A stretch of 9,897 bases of DNA from Spirochaetota bacterium (lineage in GTDB: Bacteria; Spirochaetota; Spirochaetia; DSM-27196; PWMO01), in assembly GCA_009908925.1 (NCBI GenBank), contig JAAAOH010000283.1:1-9897 (forward strand). The letters run 5' to 3'. The position numbers were made by a program, and so were the translations under genes. Below, piece after piece: positions 6,529 to 9,897 of this stretch. The first letter of the stretch is position 1; each line of letters opens with the position of its first letter. The notes beneath the pieces were generated by a model, which saw nothing but the letters and a program-made list of their open reading frames with translations, was not told where the DNA came from and ran no database searches.

Positions 6529-7889
6529 GCGCCCGCGTCGCCTTCCGGACCCTCGGCTGCAAGCTCAATCAGTACGAGACCGAATCCATCGCCGCGGAGT
6601 TTGACGCCGCGGGATACACCGTGGTGCCCTTCGCAGAGGTGGCCGACGTCTACGTCATCAACTCCTGCACCATCACCAGCCAGGCCGATCGCAAATCCCG
6701 CAATCTCGTCTACCGCGCCCTGCGCACCGGCGGCGCCGAGAGCTCGGTGGTGCTCACCGGCTGTTTTGCAGAGCGCAATGCCGGGGGCCACGGCGATGAC
6801 CCCCGGGTGATGGTGGTCGGGAATGAGCAGAAGAGTGAGGTCTTCCCGCTCGTCGACGCGCGCCTGCGGGCGGGGGCACACAACGGGCCGACGGCCGGGC
6901 CGTCGCCGGTTGCGGCAGCGGCCCCCGGACCCGCGCAGGGAGGGCCTTTCGGATTCCGGGCCGCGCGGGGCATGTTCCACACGCGCGCAGCGATAAAGAT
7001 CCAGGACGGCTGTGACCAGTTCTGCACCTACTGCATCGTGCCCCATGTGCGCGGCCGCGCGGTCAGCCGCGAGCCCGCCGACATACTGCGCGAGACCCGG
7101 GGCACCGTCGCCGGCGGGGCACGGGAGATCGTCGTGACCGGTGTGAACCTCGGCCGCTACCGCCACGGCGAGCTCGATTTCACGGAGCTGCTGCGTCGGC
7201 TGCTCGATGAAATCCCCGGCGACGGCGGCGTGCGTGTTCGCATCTCCTCCCTCGAGCCCGAGGGCCTCGACGAGCGCTTCTCTTCTCTCTTCGCCGATCC
7301 GCGTCTATCACCCCATGTGCATCTCTGCCTGCAGAGCGGATCGGATGCGATCCTCGGGCGCATGGGCCGACGGTACCGCTCGGCCGACTTCAGGCGCATT
7401 GCCGACTCACTTCGCAGCGTCGACCCCATGCTCAACCTCACCACCGACATCATCGTCGGCTTCCCCGGCGAAACGGAGGCTGAGTTCGAGGCTTCGGTCT
7501 CCGCTGTCCGCGAGATCGGGTTCAGCCACATCCACGTGTTTCCCTTCTCCCCGCGCGAGGGCACCCCGGCGGCGCGGATGCCGGATCAGGTTCCCGCAGC
7601 GGTCAAATCCAGGCGGGCCCGGCGGCTTCGTGAGCTCTCGGCGGAGCTCAAGCGGCAGTACTATGCCCGGCTGGTCGGAAAGCGCGAAAAGGTGCTTGTG
7701 GAGAAGGTCGACGCGGCTCTGCCGGCGACCGCGGTGGCGGCGCCGGCGACCGCGGCCCGCGGCTACGGACGCTACTACGTGCCGGTGCTCATACCACAGG
7801 CGGGTCTCGAGCAGAACGCCGTGTACGAGGTCGACATCAACAGGCTCCTCGACACCCCCGACGGTCCGGTCCTTCTCGGCTCCACCTAA
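6525..7889 (+). CDS. mtaB: tRNA t6A37 C2-methylthiotransferase (MtaB type)
   Basis: 454 residues. GCKLNQYE (C12), VINSCTITSQADRKSR (C48) and LTGC (C80) form the N-terminal cluster site, and IQDGCDQFCTYCIVPHVRGR (C163, C167, C170) forms the radical-SAM site. DIIVGFPGETEAEFE and HVFPFSPREGTPAA are typical of the MtaB/YqeV branch. The enzyme turns t6A37 into ms2t6A37 in ANN-decoding tRNAs. The GTG start sits in a GTGA overlap with the miaB stop; the preceding GGCGGGG is a weak ribosome-binding site, so coupling to miaB is likely. Two lineage-specific low-complexity stretches are unusual: an Ala/Pro/Gly linker at about 117-140 before the radical-SAM domain, and PATAVAAPATAARG near 415-430 inside the TRAM domain, the latter caused by a DNA duplication. 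The stop codon overlaps that of the convergent tsaC. Confidence 0.9.
   Translation: MSARVAFRTLGCKLNQYETESIAAEFDAAGYTVVPFAEVADVYVINSCTITSQADRKSRNLVYRALRTGGAESSVVLTGCFAERNAGGHGDDPRVMVVGNEQKSEVFPLVDARLRAGAHNGPTAGPSPVAAAAPGPAQGGPFGFRAARGMFHTRAAIKIQDGCDQFCTYCIVPHVRGRAVSREPADILRETRGTVAGGAREIVVTGVNLGRYRHGELDFTELLRRLLDEIPGDGGVRVRISSLEPEGLDERFSSLFADPRLSPHVHLCLQSGSDAILGRMGRRYRSADFRRIADSLRSVDPMLNLTTDIIVGFPGETEAEFEASVSAVREIGFSHIHVFPFSPREGTPAARMPDQVPAAVKSRRARRLRELSAELKRQYYARLVGKREKVLVEKVDAALPATAVAAPATAARGYGRYYVPVLIPQAGLEQNAVYEVDINRLLDTPDGPVLLGST
7721..7762 (+). repeat. 21-bp tandem duplication within mtaB
   Basis: The 14-base word GCCGGCGACCGCGG occurs at 7721-7734 and again at 7742-7755, offset 21 bases, so the reading frame is kept. 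It gives PATAVAA followed by PATAARG in the TRAM region, which looks like a recent seven-codon in-frame duplication. Confidence 0.7.
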
Positions 7890-8947
7890 CCTGCGGCCCG
7901 TCGCAGCCGGTCCCGCAGCGCCCTGCCGATGCCCGCGGAAGCCGGAAGCTCCGCCACGATGACGTCGCATCCCGCCGCGTCGAAGAGATAGAAGCTGCGG
8001 TAGAGCCGTCGTGCATAGTCCTCGAGGTCGGAGGCAAGAACTGAGACCGCCGGTCTCGTCGTGCAGTCGCCGAGGAGCGGTGTGACGCCGATGTAACCGA
8101 ATCGGATTCCCTCGAGGCGACGTAGAGCCGCGGGAAGCTCACCGGCTGTCACGGTCACAACCCGGGCCTCGGGGCGATAGTGCGTATGCCGCATGCCCGG
8201 CGCCTCCGCCGGCCGTCGGTGCGCAGGACTCCGAACGCCGGCGCCGCCCGCAGTTTCCGGGTCCCCGGCAGCCTCCGCGCCGCCCGCCGCGCCGCCCGCC
8301 GCGCCGGTATCGGCCGACGCCCCTATCGGGACATCGCCGAGGACCCCGGCGATCATCTCCCGTGTGATCGCACCTTCGCGCAGCACCGTCACCTGCCGAC
8401 CGACCACCCGCAGAATCGTCGACTCGAGCCCGTGCTCGCACTCTCCGCCGTCGAGAATCGCATCCACGCGGCCCCGCATCTGCGCCACGGCGGCCGCAAA
8501 ATCGGTGGGGCTCGGGCGGCCGGAGCGGTTCGCACTCGGCGCGGCAACCGGCACACCGACCGCTTTCAGCAGCGAACGCGCCACCGGGTGGGAGGGGATC
8601 CGCACCCCGACGGTGTCGAGACCGGCGGTGACGACATCCGGTATGCGGGGGCTTCGGGGAAGAATGATCGTGAGGGGGCCGGGAGAGAATGCGTCGAACA
8701 GGCGTCGTGCTTGCCCGGGCACCGCCGCCGCGACCTCCCCGAGCAACGCGGGGGTTGCGATATGCACGATGAGTGGGTTGTCTGCGGGTCGGCCCTTTGC
8801 CGTGAAGATGGCGCGGCAGGCCTCGGCATCCCACGCACTTGCGCCGAGCCCGTACACCGTCTCGGTGGGGAACACGAGGAGACCGCCACGTCGGATAACG
8901 CCCGCGGCTTCGCCAATCTGCTTCGGCCCGAGGAACAGGGTCTGCAT
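7886..8947 (-). CDS. tsaC: L-threonylcarbamoyladenylate synthase, Sua5/YwlC type
   Basis: 353 residues, the length of the two-domain Sua5/YwlC form rather than the short TsaC. The YrdC domain (1-205) has FPTETVYGLG, KGRPADNPLIVH (51-62), FSPGPLTIILP, APSANRSGRPSPT (136-148) and GGECEHGLESTIL. The linker PGMRHTHYRPEA (250-261) closes the active site in relatives, and the C-terminal Sua5 domain follows (FGYIGV, YARRLYRSFYLFD, ALRDRLRRA). It makes threonylcarbamoyl-AMP from threonine, bicarbonate and ATP, the first step of tRNA t6A37 formation, which feeds MtaB. ATG 8947 is chosen because conserved sequence begins there; the open frame runs on to 9418 but that extension overlaps the Rieske gene and is low-complexity. 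Residues about 210-245 are a Gly/Ala-rich insert between domains, encoded by a DNA tandem repeat. It probably has its own promoter, not that of suf. Confidence 0.9.
   Translation of the reverse strand: MQTLFLGPKQIGEAAGVIRRGGLLVFPTETVYGLGASAWDAEACRAIFTAKGRPADNPLIVHIATPALLGEVAAAVPGQARRLFDAFSPGPLTIILPRSPRIPDVVTAGLDTVGVRIPSHPVARSLLKAVGVPVAAPSANRSGRPSPTDFAAAVAQMRGRVDAILDGGECEHGLESTILRVVGRQVTVLREGAITREMIAGVLGDVPIGASADTGAAGGAAGGAEAAGDPETAGGAGVRSPAHRRPAEAPGMRHTHYRPEARVVTVTAGELPAALRRLEGIRFGYIGVTPLLGDCTTRPAVSVLASDLEDYARRLYRSFYLFDAAGCDVIVAELPASAGIGRALRDRLRRAAG
8275..8307 (-). repeat. 12-bp tandem repeat encoding the TsaC interdomain linker
   Basis: CCGCGCCGCCCG is repeated at 8275 and 8287, with a partial third copy from 8299. 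On the coding strand it produces a Gly/Ala run with a four-residue period (GAAG). Since 12 is a multiple of three, copy-number change would alter linker length without breaking the frame. Confidence 0.7.
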
Positions 8948-8956
8948 GTCGCTGAC

Positions 8957-8985
8957 AGTATATCGAAAGACGGCCGCGGCGGCAG
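8957..8985 (-). promoter_or_regulatory. tsaC: Candidate promoter of tsaC
   Basis: The minus strand has TATACT (8962-8957) ending nine bases before the ATG and, 17 bases upstream, CTGCCG (8985-8980). A start at normal spacing would leave a leader of only two or three bases. No Shine-Dalgarno is present. The -35 is weak. Confidence 0.4.
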
Positions 8986-9050
8986 CGGGGCGGCGAGGGC
9001 GGCGCAGCTCAGCGGGTGCCGAAAGGGCTCTGGGGGTAATGGAGGCGCTG

Positions 9051-9116
9051 CAGGGTGCCGACGCGCCCAGGGGTGCCGGTGGCGCCCGGGTTACCGGTGA
9101 AGCCCCGGGGTGCCGG
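9051..9116. repeat. Imperfect 16-19-bp spaced GC-rich repeats between the Rieske gene and tsaC
   Basis: Three related 13-base words, CCAGGGGTGCCGG (9067), CCCGGGTTACCGG (9085) and CCCGGGGTGCCGG (9104), recur every 18-19 bases, with a shorter relative CAGGGTGCCG at 9051. The stretch also contains several short self-complementary words (GGGCCC, CCCCGGGG, ACCGGT, CCCGGG, GGCGCC). It sits just after the suf operon's last stop and might help end that transcript, but no T-run is present. Confidence 0.5.
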
Positions 9117-9123
9117 GCCCGCG

Positions 9124-9426
9124 TTAGACCTTCACGTACACGACTCCGTCTTCCACTTTTGTCTCGTAGGTCTTCACCGGCCGGGTGGCCGGATAGTCCT
9201 TCACCGCGCCGCTGCGGATATCGAATCGGGAGCCGTGCTTGGGGCAATAGACATCCCCTCCCATGATCATCCCCTCGTGGAGAGGAGAGTACTCGTGGGA
9301 GCAGGAGTTGTCGGTTGCGTAAATGCCGTCCTCGAGCTTGTAGATGCAGATCTCTTTGCGACGGTGGACGAACTTGTATGTTGTCTTGAAGTCCTCGAGC
9401 CGTACGGCCTCTCTCCACTTGGCCAT
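9124..9426 (-). CDS. Rieske-type [2Fe-2S] ferredoxin in the suf operon
   Basis: 100 residues. The two cluster-binding boxes are CSH (C42, H44) and CPKH (C61, H64), giving CxH-x16-CxxH, the Rieske-ferredoxin spacing; the following GSRFDIRSGAV also fits. The size and the absence of a membrane anchor match the small soluble ferredoxins of the non-haem oxygenase type that are often found after sufD. Its exact role in Suf assembly is not established; electron supply is the usual suggestion. The ATG lies one base after the sufD stop, with GAGGAG inside the sufD end as ribosome-binding site, so the two are certainly co-transcribed. No further minus-strand gene follows for 176 bases; this seems to be the end of the operon. 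Confidence 0.9.
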   Translation of the reverse strand: MAKWREAVRLEDFKTTYKFVHRRKEICIYKLEDGIYATDNSCSHEYSPLHEGMIMGGDVYCPKHGSRFDIRSGAVKDYPATRPVKTYETKVEDGVVYVKV

Positions 9427-9427
9427 G

Positions 9428-9897
9428 CTACTCCTCGTCGTCCTCCTCGGCGAGCAGGCGCTCTTCCACTTCGTGTCGGAGCTCCTCCTGCACGATCACA
9501 GGAGCGCGGGAGATGAGCTCTTCGAAGAAGCCCTGAACCAGCATCACGCGTGCCTCGGTCGGGTTGTACCCGCGGGTCAGCAGATAGAAGAGCTGGTGCT
9601 GGTCGATGCGGCCGGTGGTGGAGCCGTGGCTGCATTTCACGTCGTCAGTGTTGATCTGCAGGCTCGGAATTGAGTCCGACCGCGCCCCGTCATTGAGGAT
9701 GAGGTTGTTGTTGGTCAGATAGGCGTCGGTCTGGGGCGCATCGTGGTCGACCTTGATGAGGCCCTGGTAGACGCTGCGCGCCTCGTCCTTGACGGCGCCT
9801 TTGTAGAAGGTACGGCTTCCGGTGTGATGCCCCCGATGATCCTGCACGGTACGCAGGTCCATGTGCTGGTCCTCGCGACCGAAGTAGATACCGTCGA
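9428..9897 (-). CDS. sufD: Fe-S cluster assembly protein SufD (C-terminal 155 residues; N-terminus beyond the window)
   Basis: The frame is open to the right edge, and this is the C-terminal third of a protein usually of 400-470 residues. It shows the beta-helix segment HHTGSRTFYKGAVKDEARSV, TDAYLTNNNLILNDGARSDS, the NTDDVKCSHGSTTGRID signature, and the helical end LFYLLTRGYNPTEARVML. DDVKCSHG with its Cys and His, and HHTGSRTFYKG, mark SufD rather than SufB. SufD joins SufB and the ATPase SufC in the cytosolic SufBC2D scaffold that assembles iron-sulfur clusters. The tail is acidic (LLAEEDDEE). An internal ATG at 9862 is not the start, because homologous sequence continues through it to the edge. 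Confidence 0.92.
   Translation of the reverse strand, partial: DGIYFGREDQHMDLRTVQDHRGHHTGSRTFYKGAVKDEARSVYQGLIKVDHDAPQTDAYLTNNNLILNDGARSDSIPSLQINTDDVKCSHGSTTGRIDQHQLFYLLTRGYNPTEARVMLVQGFFEELISRAPVIVQEELRHEVEERLLAEEDDEE

Noticed and set aside
6138..7166. Minus-strand open frame (342 codons) across the miaB-mtaB junction
   Set aside because: It overlaps two clearly real genes and its translation is compositionally arbitrary.
8193..9266. Plus-strand open frame (357 codons) opposite tsaC and the Rieske gene
   Set aside because: It is low-complexity and arises from GC bias; the opposite strand carries unambiguous TsaC and Rieske motifs.
8948..9418. N-terminal extension of tsaC in the same open frame
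   Set aside because: It would overlap the Rieske gene and has no conserved sequence; Sua5 homology starts right at the ATG at 8947.
9428..9897. Assignment of the right-edge gene as SufB
   Set aside because: The DDVKCSHG and HHTGSRTFYKG signatures and the C-terminal pattern fit SufD better.
1..9897. Mobile element, CRISPR array, toxin-antitoxin or defence island
   Set aside because: No transposase, integrase, regular long repeats with spacers, or known defence domains were seen on either strand; all substantial genes fall into housekeeping or metabolic families.

Overview
This is a high-GC bacterial chromosome segment (well over 60% G+C by eye) made almost entirely of conventional protein genes. 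No tRNA, rRNA, CRISPR array, transposase or phage gene is visible. The taxon cannot be fixed from the sequence. The combination of a class III nucleotide cyclase, a Suf operon with a small Rieske protein and a Sua5-type threonylcarbamoyl-AMP synthase would fit a high-GC spirochaete-like bacterium or a similar lineage, but this is a weak inference.

Layout. (1) Positions 1-2670 hold two divergent flavoenzymes only 50 bases apart: a phytoene-desaturase/PYROXD2-like FAD oxidoreductase on the minus strand, cut by the left edge, and a two-Rossmann FAD/NAD(P) monooxygenase-like enzyme on the plus strand. (2) Positions 2712-4154 (minus) hold a class III adenylate cyclase-like protein with an unusual catalytic core. 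(3) Positions 4273-7889 (plus) hold thpR (RNA 2',3'-cyclic phosphodiesterase), then a 273-base A-rich intergenic region with two strong hairpins, then an overlapping pair of radical-SAM tRNA methylthiotransferases, miaB and mtaB. (4) Positions 7886-8947 (minus) hold a Sua5/YwlC-type tsaC, whose stop codon overlaps the mtaB stop. (5) Positions 9124-9897 (minus) hold the end of a suf operon: sufD, cut by the right edge, and a Rieske ferredoxin one base after it.

How the genes fit together. TsaC makes the threonylcarbamoyl-AMP used for t6A at tRNA position 37. MtaB methylthiolates t6A, and MiaB methylthiolates i6A at the same position. Both methylthiotransferases need two [4Fe-4S] clusters, and the neighbouring suf genes build such clusters. 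The region therefore reads as a tRNA anticodon-loop modification neighbourhood next to iron-sulfur assembly.

Most notable signals. Several genes have a -10-like hexamer (TATACT three times, TATCTT once) ending only 4-9 bases before the start codon and no Shine-Dalgarno, which suggests leaderless mRNAs. The cyclase lacks the catalytic Asn. The thpR-miaB gap carries two hairpins whose T-tracts lie on the minus strand although no minus-strand gene is there, and one of these hairpins has a perfect Shine-Dalgarno in its plus-strand loop. I did not find an obvious new defence or mobile system.
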